From Mycolicibacterium peregrinum (GTDB taxonomy: Bacteria; Actinomycetota; Actinomycetes; Mycobacteriales; Mycobacteriaceae): a stretch of DNA of 64,000 bases. This document shows, one piece after another, positions 34,737 through 43,563 of this stretch. The stretch spans positions 62,001 to 126,000 of the forward strand of contig NZ_LZSY01000158.1 of the NCBI RefSeq assembly GCF_001665625.1, given 5' to 3'. The notes under the pieces are model-generated. The model was not told the origin of the DNA and did no database searches. It saw only the letters and a list, made by a program, of their open reading frames with translations. Every line of letters begins with the position of its first letter. The stretch's first letter is position 1. The position numbers and the translations under genes were made by a program.

Positions 34737-36173
34737 ATGACCCCGTGGATCCAACGGCAGCTTCGCTGGGCTGCAATGACGTTCGTCGTCGTGTTGATGG
34801 TGTCGGGTTGCGGCTCGCGCCTTGGCGGCAAGACCGATTCCTTTGATCCCGCCGTCGTGGCGGGCATGCGCGTCACCGAAGGGCCGTCGGGGCTACGGGC
34901 AGGGGCCCCGAAGCCGGCCCGCACGGCCAAAGGCACGGATGGGGGTTCTGTCGACGTCCTTGCCGCGCAAGCGGTCAGCGACGTCGAAGACTATTGGAAG
35001 GGAGCCTGGGGCGATGCCTTCCCGGGCACGTTCTCCCCTGTGCAGCAGCTTATTTCGTGGGATTCCGAAGCCAGGGGCGGATCCTTCTGCGGATCGGGCA
35101 CCGCCGGCCTGGTCAATGCCGCCTTCTGCTCAGCGGACAGTTCCATCGGGTGGGACCGCGGGGTTCTGCTGCCCGGCCTGCGCACGGCGTACGGCGATAT
35201 GGCCGTCACCATGGTGCTGGCACACGAGTATGGCCACGCCGTGCAGCACCAAGCCCGACTCAACTCCCCGAACACGTCGGTACTCGTCGCCGAGCAGCAG
35301 GCCGACTGCTTCGCCGGTGCCTACATGCGCTGGGTCGCCGAAGGAAAATCGCGTCGCTTCACCTTGTCCACCGGTTCCGGACTCAACAACCAACTGGCGG
35401 GCATGTTGTCCTTCCGCGATCCCCTGCTCACCGGGAAGAGGACGCCGGCGGGCGGCGGTGGCGAACACGGCTCGGCGTTCGAGCGCATTTCGGCATTCCA
35501 GTTCGGGTTCGCCGACGGCCCGTCGGAATGCAAACGCATTGACGCCGCGGAGGTCAAGGGGCGCCGCGGCGATCTGCCGGTCGCCCTGCAGCGGGGGCAA
35601 TCCGGCGAATGGCCGGTGTCGGGCGAGTCGGTGAAGTCCGTCGTCGCGGCGCTGACCATCCTGTTCAAACCGGCCGATCCGCCTGCGCTGTCATTCAATG
35701 TGGCGTCCGCAGCCAAATGCCCGGACGCGCGGCCAACGCCTCCGGTGTCCTTTTGTCCGGCGTCCAACATCATCGCCGTCGATCTGCCTGGGCTGAAGAA
35801 ATTGGGCGCTCCACGCGGCGGGAACGGGCTCTCCGGTGACAACACCGCCTACTCGGTGCTGATCTCGCGCTACATGCTGGCGCTGCAGCATGCCCAGGGC
35901 CTGCCGCTGGATTCCCCCGAGGCGGGGCTGCGTACTGCCTGCCTGACGGGCGTGGCGACGGCAAAGCTGGCTCGCCAGGTCAGTACTCCAGACGGCAACA
36001 CGGTGGCGCTCACCGCGGGTGATCTCGATGAGGCGGTGGCCGGTCTGCTCACCAATGGGTTGGCTGCCTCAGACGTGAACGGGAAGTCGGTGCCGGCAGG
36101 CTTTGCCCGCATCGACGCTTTCCGGGCTGGAGTGTTGGGCGACGTCCAACTCTGCCTTGCGCTGCACGTGTGA
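34737..36173 (+). CDS. Lipoprotein zinc metallopeptidase (LpqM/YpfJ-like)
   Basis: 478 residues. A signal sequence ends in the lipobox VLMVSGCGS. The zinc site is VLAHEYGHAVQHQ (HExxH), followed by EQQADCFAGAY, whose glutamate and aspartate are typical of neutral zinc metallopeptidases. Further cysteines (SFCGSG, AFCSAD, SFCPAS) suggest disulfides. From memory, size and layout resemble mycobacterial LpqM, which has been linked to conjugal DNA transfer in M. smegmatis; orthology is not proven. The start ATG has GAAGG about 10 nt upstream. Confidence 0.82.
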   Translation: MTPWIQRQLRWAAMTFVVVLMVSGCGSRLGGKTDSFDPAVVAGMRVTEGPSGLRAGAPKPARTAKGTDGGSVDVLAAQAVSDVEDYWKGAWGDAFPGTFSPVQQLISWDSEARGGSFCGSGTAGLVNAAFCSADSSIGWDRGVLLPGLRTAYGDMAVTMVLAHEYGHAVQHQARLNSPNTSVLVAEQQADCFAGAYMRWVAEGKSRRFTLSTGSGLNNQLAGMLSFRDPLLTGKRTPAGGGGEHGSAFERISAFQFGFADGPSECKRIDAAEVKGRRGDLPVALQRGQSGEWPVSGESVKSVVAALTILFKPADPPALSFNVASAAKCPDARPTPPVSFCPASNIIAVDLPGLKKLGAPRGGNGLSGDNTAYSVLISRYMLALQHAQGLPLDSPEAGLRTACLTGVATAKLARQVSTPDGNTVALTAGDLDEAVAGLLTNGLAASDVNGKSVPAGFARIDAFRAGVLGDVQLCLALHV

Positions 36174-36191
36174 TTGGGTGGGCACGCAACA

Positions 36192-37154
36192 CTAAGCCGG
36201 CACGCGAGCGACCCGACGGAACTCCGCGGCGAACGCCTCCGCGATGCCCGCGCCGCGGCGGCGGTACTCGTCGTCATCGAGATCGGCGTCGCCGCGTCGG
36301 TACCGTGAGCCCAACCGCGCCAACGCGTCGGCGCCCTCGTTCAGTGGATCACCAGAATGACCTGGAACCCAACGCAATTCGATTCGGTTGCGTTCGACGT
36401 AGATGCGGCGTCGGGCGGCGTGCAGGCAGTGGTCGCGGTCAGGCAGCTCCGCGGGGTAGTCGGCGGGCATGGACGGCTCGCCTCGCTTCCAGCGGTTCAC
36501 CGTGGCGATGGCGAGCCGGCTGTCGGACAACACCGTCAGGTGGTGGCGGGGCAACGCGGACACCGCGGCGCCGATCGCGCGCAGCTCGGCAACGAGCACC
36601 GGTTCGGTACCGACTCGTCTGGGCGACGACCGGTACCCGGCCAGACCGTGGTCCCCGGACGAAGCGAGCCAACCGAACCCGGCGTGCCGGTGCCGCACCG
36701 AGCCGTCGGTCGCCACGGTGACGGGCCCGCCGTCGACAGGTCGCGACGACGGGTGCGGCACCGGCTGCGCCGGGCAGGCGTTCTGCAGGCACGCGACGGC
36801 AGCCGCCAGCAGTGACCGATCAGCGTGGTCAGGGCGTTCGATCCACCAGTCCCTCGCCGCCTCGGAGAGCTGCCCGGCGTAGCGCCACAGCGGACTCCCA
36901 CAGGACAGGTTCACGACGAATCGGAACCGCTTCGGCTCCGGGTGTCCGGCGCGGACCGCGTCGATGGCATCCAGCACCGCCACCTCCGGATTGGGCGCCG
37001 CCACCGCTCCTGCGCACGACCAGGACTCCCCCACCGCGGCATACCGGTAGCCGAACGCTGTCTCGCCAACCGCGATCGCGATGGTCTCGGCAGGGCGCGG
37101 CCGCGCGAACACCAGGTCGACGCGCCTGGGTCGTGCCTGAGGTACCTGAACCAT
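36192..37154 (-). CDS. RNase HI-like protein with an extra N-terminal domain
   Basis: 320 residues. The C-terminal half (about 145-290) follows the RNase H fold: VTVATDGSVRHRHAGFGW (first Asp), VAELRAIGAA (Glu), LTVLSDSRLAIATVNRW (Asp), and WVPGHSGDPLNEGADALAR (last Asp region). All four acidic positions appear present, so it could cut RNA in RNA:DNA hybrids. The N-terminal half (RRVDLVFARPRPAETIAIA) is not recognised. The ATG has a strong GGGAGGTGAG site. It marks the left side of the accessory region. Confidence 0.78.
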   Translation of the reverse strand: MVQVPQARPRRVDLVFARPRPAETIAIAVGETAFGYRYAAVGESWSCAGAVAAPNPEVAVLDAIDAVRAGHPEPKRFRFVVNLSCGSPLWRYAGQLSEAARDWWIERPDHADRSLLAAAVACLQNACPAQPVPHPSSRPVDGGPVTVATDGSVRHRHAGFGWLASSGDHGLAGYRSSPRRVGTEPVLVAELRAIGAAVSALPRHHLTVLSDSRLAIATVNRWKRGEPSMPADYPAELPDRDHCLHAARRRIYVERNRIELRWVPGHSGDPLNEGADALARLGSRYRRGDADLDDDEYRRRGAGIAEAFAAEFRRVARVPA

Positions 37155-37319
37155 CGCTCACCTCCCGCGAGTTTCGATGCGCAGACAGTAGAGGCGGGCA
37201 CCGACAATGCCCCGGTGCGCGGGACGCGGATCCGGGAAGTCGCCAGCAAGAACCGCTCGCAGCGAATGCGCTCGCAGCGCCCTTACCCCGGTTAGCCTGA
37301 TTCGGTCGAAGGGAAATCC

Positions 37320-37613
37320 ATGGGTCTGCGAGTACGGGCTAATGGACGGTGTGGGGTCGAAAGTGACCGGGCCGCGGCGCATAGAAGCGTTCATGGGATC
37401 ACCGTGCCGGGGTTGTGCTGGGCAGTCGACGCGAAGGTCGAAACGAGCAGCAGCCGTCAGTTGCACGAGGGTTCCATAGTCAGGTACTGGCAGACTCGAT
37501 CCGAGGCCGAAGCTGATGCCGCGTCGATCGCTCAGGGCGGCGAGTTCTACAAGGACACAGGCCGGCGCTACTTCGACGCAGTTGTTACGGAAGCGGAAGC
37601 CTACTGGGAATGA
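37320..37613 (+). CDS. Small protein of unknown function
   Basis: 97 residues. Support comes from GAAGGG 6 nt before the ATG, a TAGCCT -10-like box at 37293-37298, and an ordinary-looking charged C-terminal half (YWQTRSEAEADAASIAQGG, EAEAYWE). The first third has poor codon bias for a mycobacterium. An overlapping reading on the other strand (37158-37646) lacks a ribosome site and looks like a shadow. No family recognised. Confidence 0.42.
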   Translation: MGLRVRANGRCGVESDRAAAHRSVHGITVPGLCWAVDAKVETSSSRQLHEGSIVRYWQTRSEAEADAASIAQGGEFYKDTGRRYFDAVVTEAEAYWE

Positions 37614-37960
37614 CTCCAAGGATTGCGGCCAGCCCGTACAGGTCATCGCGCTACGAAACCGCCATCCAGGAAAACAATCAACGATGCACCGCCGGTTTCC
37701 GATCCCCTGCCCCGCGAGAGAAAAGACGACGAGTCGATTCGGAGCCGCTGCACGTCAAACCGCGTCGCGCTCTCGCCATCACGTGACCCGAAGGTGTACC
37801 CACGCGACCAGATGTCGACCGTGCTGTTCCTGCGGCTGCCACCCGCACGCATATTTCCAACCTTTACAAGTGCCTGCGGAAGACTTCGGCGGCTTGTCGG
37901 TGCCCCCGTCCATACTGATCGGCTCGCTGGAGATTCCATGCCGAGCGAGAGGACTCCGGC
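37614..37960. other. Gap without a convincing gene
   Basis: A 347-bp stretch with lower GC than its surroundings. Readings exist in several frames, but none has both a ribosome site and normal codon use. One of them (37623-37964) overlaps the next start as ATGA. It may be decayed coding sequence. Confidence 0.4.
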
Positions 37961-38659
37961 ATGACGATCCGCATCGCGACACTGAACATCCGCCACGGTG
38001 GCAGCAAGTTCGGTGATGCGCTCACCGCCCGGCTGCTCGGCTACGACGCCGATCTGCTCGTGGTCACCGAGTTCCGGGCCAACGACGCGGGTACCGCGCT
38101 GGTCGCCCAGCTCGAACGCGGCGGGTATGAGACCTCGCACACCCTGGCCGATCCGAAGCAGAACGGCGTGCTCGTCGCCTCCCGCACTCCCATCGATCGG
38201 GCGGCGCCGTTCACCCGGGAGCTGCCCGCTCGGCACCTATGGTGCGCTGAGTTCGACGGCGTGATCGTGTGCGGGGTCTACCTGCCGCAGGCCCACGCGA
38301 AGCTACCCTACTGGGAGGCCCTGATCGACCGCGCCCGCAACAGCGGTGTCGACCTCCTCATCGGTGACTTCAACACGGGCAACAACGATCTCGACAAAGA
38401 CCCCAAGGGCACGAAGTTCATCGGACCCGAGATGCCCGGTCGCCTCATCGCCACCGGATACGCCGACGTGTGGCGGTCTCTGCACCCCACCACCCGCGAG
38501 TACTCCTGGTTCAGCCGCCCTGGCGACAACGGGTTTCGCCTCGACTACATCTTCGCCGCGCCGGAGTTCGCTCAACGCGTCCAGGCGTGCCAATTCGACC
38601 ACGCGCCGCGGCTCGCCGGCGAGACCGACCATTCGGCGCTCGTCGCCTCGTTCGACTAG
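37961..38659 (+). CDS. Endonuclease/exonuclease/phosphatase (EEP) family protein
   Basis: 232 residues. Metal-binding and catalytic motifs are visible in order: RIATLNIRHGG (Asn), LLVVTEFRAND (Glu), DLLIGDFNTGNND (Asp/Asn), FRLDYIFAAP and the terminal ETDHSALVASFD (Asp-His pair). EEP enzymes include DNA-repair nucleases and phosphodiesterases; this short one has no extra domain, and the substrate is unknown. GAGAGGA lies 13 nt before the ATG. It is followed by a gene with a strong ribosome site 24 nt after its stop. Confidence 0.85.
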   Translation: MTIRIATLNIRHGGSKFGDALTARLLGYDADLLVVTEFRANDAGTALVAQLERGGYETSHTLADPKQNGVLVASRTPIDRAAPFTRELPARHLWCAEFDGVIVCGVYLPQAHAKLPYWEALIDRARNSGVDLLIGDFNTGNNDLDKDPKGTKFIGPEMPGRLIATGYADVWRSLHPTTREYSWFSRPGDNGFRLDYIFAAPEFAQRVQACQFDHAPRLAGETDHSALVASFD

Positions 38660-38682
38660 AAGCCAACCAACGGAAGGGGACC

Positions 38683-39018
38683 ATGAGCGATCAGAGGGAT
38701 GCGCCGCGTCGCCGGTGGCCGCTGAGCCTCATCCGTGGATCGAAAATGACTGACCCGCACCGTGTTCGCGTGACCGTGACGTTCTACATGAGCTCCGACG
38801 TGGGGACCGTTGAGCTCGCGGTGCACGGGTATGAGATCGGGGTGACCCCGCACAAAGCCCTGGACCGCACCAAGGAATACGTTCTCGTGCAGCTGCACCG
38901 GGTGATCACGCAGCGGGGTGGAACGTTCGAGCGGTGGTGGGCCGAAGACGACGACGGCAAGGTCCTCGAATCACGCGACGACTACCAACGGCCCCGCCGG
39001 CCGCGGATGTGGAGCTAG
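38683..39018 (+). CDS. Small protein of unknown function
   Basis: 111 residues. GGAAGGGGA ends 2 nt before the ATG, marking the start, though its spacing is short. The chain has a basic head and a compact middle (VTVTFYMSSDVGTVELAVHG) and ends in an Arg/Pro-rich tail. It probably shares a transcript with the EEP-family gene. No family recognised. Confidence 0.62.
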   Translation: MSDQRDAPRRRWPLSLIRGSKMTDPHRVRVTVTFYMSSDVGTVELAVHGYEIGVTPHKALDRTKEYVLVQLHRVITQRGGTFERWWAEDDDGKVLESRDDYQRPRRPRMWS

Positions 39019-39082
39019 CGTCGGCCGCAACCCGACCACGCCCCCAAAGCCCGCGGGCCGTGGTCAGTGGTAACAAAGCTTC

Positions 39083-39208
39083 GTGCCCGACGACGCCATC
39101 GATCCTCTGCTGACCGGTCAACGCGCGGTAGCGATCTTAGAGACCGGTGTCCGGGTCGCGACGTACAAGCTGGCCCCTTCTTGCAGGTCAGGTCGCTGTC
39201 GCAACTAA
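39083..39208 (+). pseudogene. Relic resembling the N-terminus of an actinobacterial HNH-type protein
   Basis: 41 codons from a GTG to a TAA. They include LLTGQRAVAILETGVRVATYKLA, read as two short segments. The AxLETGVRxxTYKLA pattern recalls the start of large actinobacterial HNH/defence-associated proteins (from memory). It stops abruptly in unrelated sequence and overlaps the end of the HD gene on the other strand, so it looks like a truncated remnant. Confidence 0.35.
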
Positions 39209-39807
39209 GTGCGCACAGTAGGACCGGCTAGCGCCGCAATCTGCTCCACGGTGTACCGGAGCTCATCCACCAGCCAACTGTCACTCCGCTCCTCGAACAC
39301 CTCCAGCAGGCTGCGGTAGTACCACAGATGCTGTTGCGGATCCTTGACGTTGAAGCGTTGCCAGAGGTGGTCACCGTGCAAACGCAGGTCGCGGAGAATC
39401 GCCCGGGCGTTGTCAACCTTGTCGGCCAGCGATACGAGGACGGCGTCGTCGGAGGCGCCCCGCAAGTGCGCGATATAACGTTCCTTACGATCACGCCACG
39501 GCGGTTTCGGTATCTCATCCGTATCGCTGCATTCGGATACGATCTTGGCCACGGCCGAACCGAACCGGGATTCGATCTCGTCCAAAGTCGGCTTTCCGCC
39601 CTGGTCTTCGACGGCGTCGTGGAGAAGACCCGCGATCGCCTGCGTCTGGCTGCCGCCGGCTTCGATCACCAGTGCCGACACCGACATCAGATGTCCGAAG
39701 TACGGGATGTCCCCGCCTTTCCGGGTCTGCGTCGCATGTAGTTTTGCCGCGTAATTCATAGCCTCTGCGAACGCGTCGCCGAGCTTCGGTGTGGTTGTCG
39801 ACTCCAT
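39205..39807 (-). CDS. HD-domain hydrolase similar to small alarmone hydrolases
   Basis: 200 residues from the ATG at 39807, supported by GGAAAGAG 5 nt upstream; an in-frame start at 39915 would add 36 residues without a ribosome site. The HD metal motifs follow the RelA/SpoT hydrolase layout: KLHATQTRKGGDIPYFGHL, GLLHDAVED and SLADKVDNARAI. No synthetase domain is present. The parsimonious guess is a single-domain (p)ppGpp or other nucleotide pyrophosphohydrolase. It lies alone on its strand between relics, so no operon partner helps. Confidence 0.75.
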   Translation of the reverse strand: MESTTTPKLGDAFAEAMNYAAKLHATQTRKGGDIPYFGHLMSVSALVIEAGGSQTQAIAGLLHDAVEDQGGKPTLDEIESRFGSAVAKIVSECSDTDEIPKPPWRDRKERYIAHLRGASDDAVLVSLADKVDNARAILRDLRLHGDHLWQRFNVKDPQQHLWYYRSLLEVFEERSDSWLVDELRYTVEQIAALAGPTVRT

Positions 39808-39918
39808 CTGCGCTCTTTCCCGATCGTCGACTTCAGTGTCCCAGAGGGGTATGACATCCGGTGGAGAAGTGGAACCGTCGCTGAGTATCCGGTCCAACCA
39901 GAGCGGTCTATTCAATCT

Positions 39919-40872
39919 TCAGGCCCGGCGTGGCCCCCGAATCAGGTCGTTTTCGGCACGTGCCCGCGCGCTCTTCCAGGTGTCTCGCTCAAGCCTGGCT
40001 TTGGTCCGCACGAGCCAATCTCCGGATTGGGCGCTGTCGTCGAACGGCTCCATAGTTCGCAGCACTTCTGCTCGGGGTTGCTCGACCCCGCTGCGCATCT
40101 CCAAGGCGAGGGCGATGACGCGACAATCCCGCCGCAGGCGCGCCATGATTCGGCACGCCTCGGACATACGCCCCGCGACGAGTGCGGCCTGAACTTTCAG
40201 CAACTCGTTGCGCAATTTTCCCAAATCGACAAGCGCCGCCTGCCCATTTCGGGATCTGCCCAGGACGGCCGCCCAGTCGCGCAAGGCAGCGATCACCCGC
40301 CGAACACATTGGTCGAGTAGGTCCGTGCGCCACGAGTCCGCTCCATCGGCAAGCTGAGGGGGAGGCTCGTGGCGACGTGGATCGGTGGGCGACGGACCAC
40401 CTGTCTCGGCCCGATTGAGCAGTTCGCGCCGGTCCCGTAGCCACCTCAACGGGCGGCCATTTGCCGACCAATCGCCCCACTGCACGGGATCTGGCGGTTT
40501 CGGCGCCGACGCCAAAGCAAGTGCAACCTCGATGTCCACGACGTGATCGACGATGCCGCCCATCCCCGCGGCGGTGACATTGTCGTCGAGCTCGGACTGC
40601 ACCCGAGTGTCATGCACCTCGAACGCAAGAAACCCGACGCCGACGAGAAGCAGCGAGCTCAACACAGCGCTCAGCACCGAGTGATCTGCCCAGAACTTCG
40701 ACAGCACGCCCAAGGGCCAGTCCGTGAGCAACATGGCCAACAGCCCGCATCCACAAGCAACCGCAAGGGCAACGAGCCAGCACCTGTTCACACGACCAAA
40801 ATGGATACCTGCTACCAGCAAGAAGACGGCGCACGACGCGGTGAGCACCGCGACCAGCTCGACGGTGTTCAC
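39919..40872 (-). CDS. Membrane protein of unknown function
   Basis: 317 residues. Three hydrophobic segments lie near the N-terminus (ELVAVLTASCAVFLLVAGIHF, WLVALAVACGCGLLAMLLT, LSAVLSSLLLVGVGFLAFEV). A long cytoplasmic part follows, rich in Arg, Asp and Leu, likely helical. No conserved domain recognised. The start GTG/ATG has no strong ribosome site in view. Codon use is less biased than in the core genes. Confidence 0.6.
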   Translation of the reverse strand: MNTVELVAVLTASCAVFLLVAGIHFGRVNRCWLVALAVACGCGLLAMLLTDWPLGVLSKFWADHSVLSAVLSSLLLVGVGFLAFEVHDTRVQSELDDNVTAAGMGGIVDHVVDIEVALALASAPKPPDPVQWGDWSANGRPLRWLRDRRELLNRAETGGPSPTDPRRHEPPPQLADGADSWRTDLLDQCVRRVIAALRDWAAVLGRSRNGQAALVDLGKLRNELLKVQAALVAGRMSEACRIMARLRRDCRVIALALEMRSGVEQPRAEVLRTMEPFDDSAQSGDWLVRTKARLERDTWKSARARAENDLIRGPRRA

Positions 40873-40952
40873 GCTGGAGCGTCCAACCGCACATCAGCTG
40901 CACACATCAGTTGCCCCCTTGCCTGATGTTTGGACGGTAACAGGGTCCAACG

Positions 40953-41127
40953 ATCATGTGTGAGAAGCAGTCCGGAACGCGGAGCAGTACACCTTGCCGT
41001 CACGCGGGAAGGAGCCGGCAACGTCCATACACCAAAGATCGATTGGCCCGGTGCCGGCGAAACGTCGGTCGACCAGGTCAGCCGGGGTGTCGAAATCGAG
41101 CGGGTGGGGCTTTCGCCGCCCGTGCGA
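40953..41127 (-). pseudogene. Remnant of an IS3-type transposase (rve core)
   Basis: Reading the minus strand from about 41127 to the TGA at 40955-40953 gives RRKPHPLDFDTPADLVDRRF, then a short linker, then IDLWCMDVAGSFPRDGKVYC. This parallels the integrase core of IS3-family OrfB (DLVxRxFxAxxPNxLWVxDxTxxPTxEGKVYC), including the first Asp of the DDE triad. There is no start, no second or third catalytic residue and no visible inverted repeat, so this is a short dead fragment in the 40873-41148 gap. Confidence 0.6.
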
Positions 41128-41148
41128 GTTAGCCCCGCCATGGGAATG

Positions 41149-41955
41149 TCACGTCCGCTGACCTCCCGCGTCACGGGCCTGCTGAATCTGGTGCTTGATT
41201 TCCCGATAGGCCCGCACGCGTGCCATCACCGCATCCACCGCCGAATCCTGCTGCGTGGTTTCCGGGGTGGCCTCGATGCCGTAGAGCATGGCGCTCAACT
41301 TCGCGTGCAACTCGGCGCGCTGTTCTGCGACCCGGGCGTCCTCACGTTCGGTGCGTAGCGACTTGTCGATGAGTTGCGCTTCCTTGGCGCACTTTCCGAC
41401 GAGCTCCACCCGTTCGATCGCAGCGACTTCCAGGGTGGCAGCGGTGGTCTTGGCCTCGGCGAGGATCTTGCGGTCCTCGGCGCTGGGCTTGTCCAGTGCC
41501 GACAGCTTTCCGATGACGCCGCGTAGCGCGTGCGCTTTCTCGAAGTTGTCGGTGATGCCCTTGATGTCGGCGCTGAAGTCGACGTCGCCCAGCCATCCCG
41601 CGCGGGCGGCTTCGGATGCGGCGACCTCCTTCACCGCGCTCAGCGCGGATTCGACGAGTGCAGCATTCTGCTTGCCGAGCGTGTCGATGCGCCGCTGCTT
41701 CTCCTTTCGAACCCTTTCTTCGCGTTGATGTTTGGCGTTAGCGGCCGTCGCGGCTTGCTGTGCACGGTCCCGCTGTTGCTTCTCATATCCGTACTTCTCA
41801 AGCGCAACTACGCCTTTGTACGCAAGCCAGCACACCAGTCCGGCCACGATGGCGACGCCGAGGGCGATCCAGACCGGCTTCGGAACCAGCGCGATCAGTA
41901 CGAAGACGAAGAAGATGAGCCCGCCCACGCCCGAGGAGTTCTTGTTGCTGCTCAT
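41149..41955 (-). CDS. Membrane-anchored coiled-coil protein
   Basis: 268 residues from the ATG at 41955, with AAGGA about 8 nt upstream. Two adjacent hydrophobic segments (GLIFFVFVLIALVPKP and WIALGVAIVAGLVCWLAY) are followed by a long Ala/Lys/Glu/Arg-rich chain with heptad character (about 70-120 and 190-250). The C-terminus is Gln-rich. No catalytic motif was seen. It may act as a structural or tethering protein; function unknown. Confidence 0.62.
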   Translation of the reverse strand: MSSNKNSSGVGGLIFFVFVLIALVPKPVWIALGVAIVAGLVCWLAYKGVVALEKYGYEKQQRDRAQQAATAANAKHQREERVRKEKQRRIDTLGKQNAALVESALSAVKEVAASEAARAGWLGDVDFSADIKGITDNFEKAHALRGVIGKLSALDKPSAEDRKILAEAKTTAATLEVAAIERVELVGKCAKEAQLIDKSLRTEREDARVAEQRAELHAKLSAMLYGIEATPETTQQDSAVDAVMARVRAYREIKHQIQQARDAGGQRT

Positions 41956-42286
41956 CGGTGTCCTTGAAAGTTCATCACGCGTCTCCATCCGTCAGGCTCA
42001 GATGCCCGCGGGTGGCGAGCTGATCAGGATCGCATGGGGTACCGACAAGTCCGACTCACACGGATCGCGGGCTCTGGCAGCGGGGTCTGGACGCCGATCC
42101 AAGAGACAAGCCGGAGTGTTTTCGCGAGTGACTGCGGGTCATTGATCGGACTACAAAGTTCTCACAAGATTGGACTCATCGGCAGGTCGATGCCGGGCGA
42201 CCGCTCGAAACGTCTCACCCCCGAGCATCGGGCCTATCGCATCGACAGCAAATCTCAACCGGCCCTGTCGGCGTCTCTCAGTAATA
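41956..42286. other. Divergent gap without a gene
   Basis: 331 bp between the coiled-coil gene (minus) and the frameshifted gene (plus). Short readings exist, but none has a ribosome site or plausible composition. It should contain both promoters, though no clear -10 box stood out. Confidence 0.4.
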
Positions 42287-42920
42287 TTGAAATATGCAGG
42301 AACACAGAGCTATCTACCCAACACTGACCGTGATCTCATCCAGATTTCCTCAATCAGCTACCCAGATTATGTGTTTCGAGAGCGCGCGGAAATCCCGATC
42401 GAGGGCGTGGGTGTCGTGCAGGTGGTCACCGAGGTATCAACAGCCGATCTGAGGTACGGGTTCACCGACGTGGTCCTCGCTCGCTACCAGGATGGGGAAC
42501 TGACTTCACCCGTCCCGCTCGCCGGTTCGGTGTGCGAGAGCACGGTGGCGGGGTGCATGCACGAGAACTGGTGCGACGTGGAGAGGTTGATCCGGTGCAT
42601 TCGCGGAGACACCAAGACCCTTTACGTCCTGGACATCGACTGGGAGATCGACGAGTGTCATCCCGATCCAGGGCTGACACACACCTCGCATCCTGGAGAT
42701 CGCCGAACTCGCGAAGGCCAGGCCGGGCCAGTGGATAGCGTTCTGCTCGGGCAGGGCCGCCCCTGACTGTCGCTTGCGACTTGTCGAGAGCTTGGCCAAG
42801 CTCGCCGCCGCCGTCGACATCCTTCTAGCCACCCGCGGCGACACGGATAATGCGGCTGCACAACGAGCACGCCGGAAGTACCTGGGCGGCAGCAAGAAAG
42901 CGCGTGCCGCTGCTACATGA
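42287..42920 (+). pseudogene. Frameshifted gene of unknown function
   Basis: The first part reads well to about 42680 (YVFRERAEIPIEGVGVVQVV, TKTLYVLDIDWEIDECHPD). It then degenerates, while the frame one base later becomes sensible: RILEIAELAKARPGQWIAFC, then LRLVESLAKLAAAVDILLAT, ending at the TGA at 42918. A single inserted base near the ACACACACC run (about 42677-42688) would explain both halves. The start is uncertain (a TTG at 42287 is one choice). It may be a true pseudogene, a sequencing error or programmed shifting. Confidence 0.5.
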
Positions 42921-42931
42921 GCAGCGACCGG

Positions 42932-43486
42932 TCAGTGGCATTCATCGCATACTCCCGTCGCGGGCAGCGTGATGAAGTGAACCGGGCAGAGCTTGGGCGG
43001 TTCCGCCAATTTGGCCTGTGCGCGTTTCCACTCTTGCGCCGATTTGGCCTTGGGTGTCAGCGTTGGCTCACCACCGCCTGGCGGCAACTCTGCGCCGAAG
43101 TGCCGGTAGCACTCAAGCCGCATCTGGGCCGCATGATCGTTCAGTTGCTCTGGGCTCATCGACTCGACGTCACCGATCAGTAGTGGGACGTTGCTGTAAC
43201 CGGTTCCGACGGTGCCGTCTGCGGTGACGCACAGAGCGCTGAGATGCGGGATGCCGTGGTCGCGACAGTGGTAGATGACCCGCTGCAACAGACCGCCAAT
43301 CCAGTTCGTCAACAACCCCTTGTGTCCGATCCCCGAGCGGGTTTGGACTGCGTTGGACAGTTCGGTATACGTGACGAAGCCGTTGTACTTCTTCGCGGTA
43401 TCCATCAGAACTTCGATTGCGATCGGCTCCCACGCGTCGAGTGCGTCATTCATGGACACGAACCCGCCATCCCTGTCGTAGGGCAT
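42932..43486 (-). CDS. Unknown protein with a C-terminal zinc knuckle
   Basis: 184 residues. An AGGAGG ribosome site precedes the ATG at 43486. The middle has a segment that looks like a small winged-helix or binding fold (YNGFVTYTELSNAVQTRSG, then GLLTNWIGGLLQRVIYHC). The chain ends CPVHFITLPATGVCDECH, four metal-ligand candidates. It is the last gene of a minus-strand cluster and lies 77 nt after the VWA gene; that gap reads QCARCATSKTWDGC in one frame without a start. Confidence 0.65.
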   Translation of the reverse strand: MPYDRDGGFVSMNDALDAWEPIAIEVLMDTAKKYNGFVTYTELSNAVQTRSGIGHKGLLTNWIGGLLQRVIYHCRDHGIPHLSALCVTADGTVGTGYSNVPLLIGDVESMSPEQLNDHAAQMRLECYRHFGAELPPGGGEPTLTPKAKSAQEWKRAQAKLAEPPKLCPVHFITLPATGVCDECH

Positions 43487-43563
43487 GCTTCCTCCTCAGT
43501 GACACCCGTCCCACGTCTTGCTAGTCGCACAGCGGGCACACTGCAACACCCGGCCGCTGAGGA

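Noticed and set aside
37158-37646. Minus-strand reading of 162 codons over the 37320 gene
   Set aside because: No ribosome site and weak composition; the plus-strand frame has both a -10-like box and a ribosome site, though it too is uncertain.
43487-43563. Cys-rich reading QCARCATSKTWDGC after the VWA gene
   Set aside because: It has no start codon or ribosome site of its own; it could be a lost VWA tail but is too short to support.
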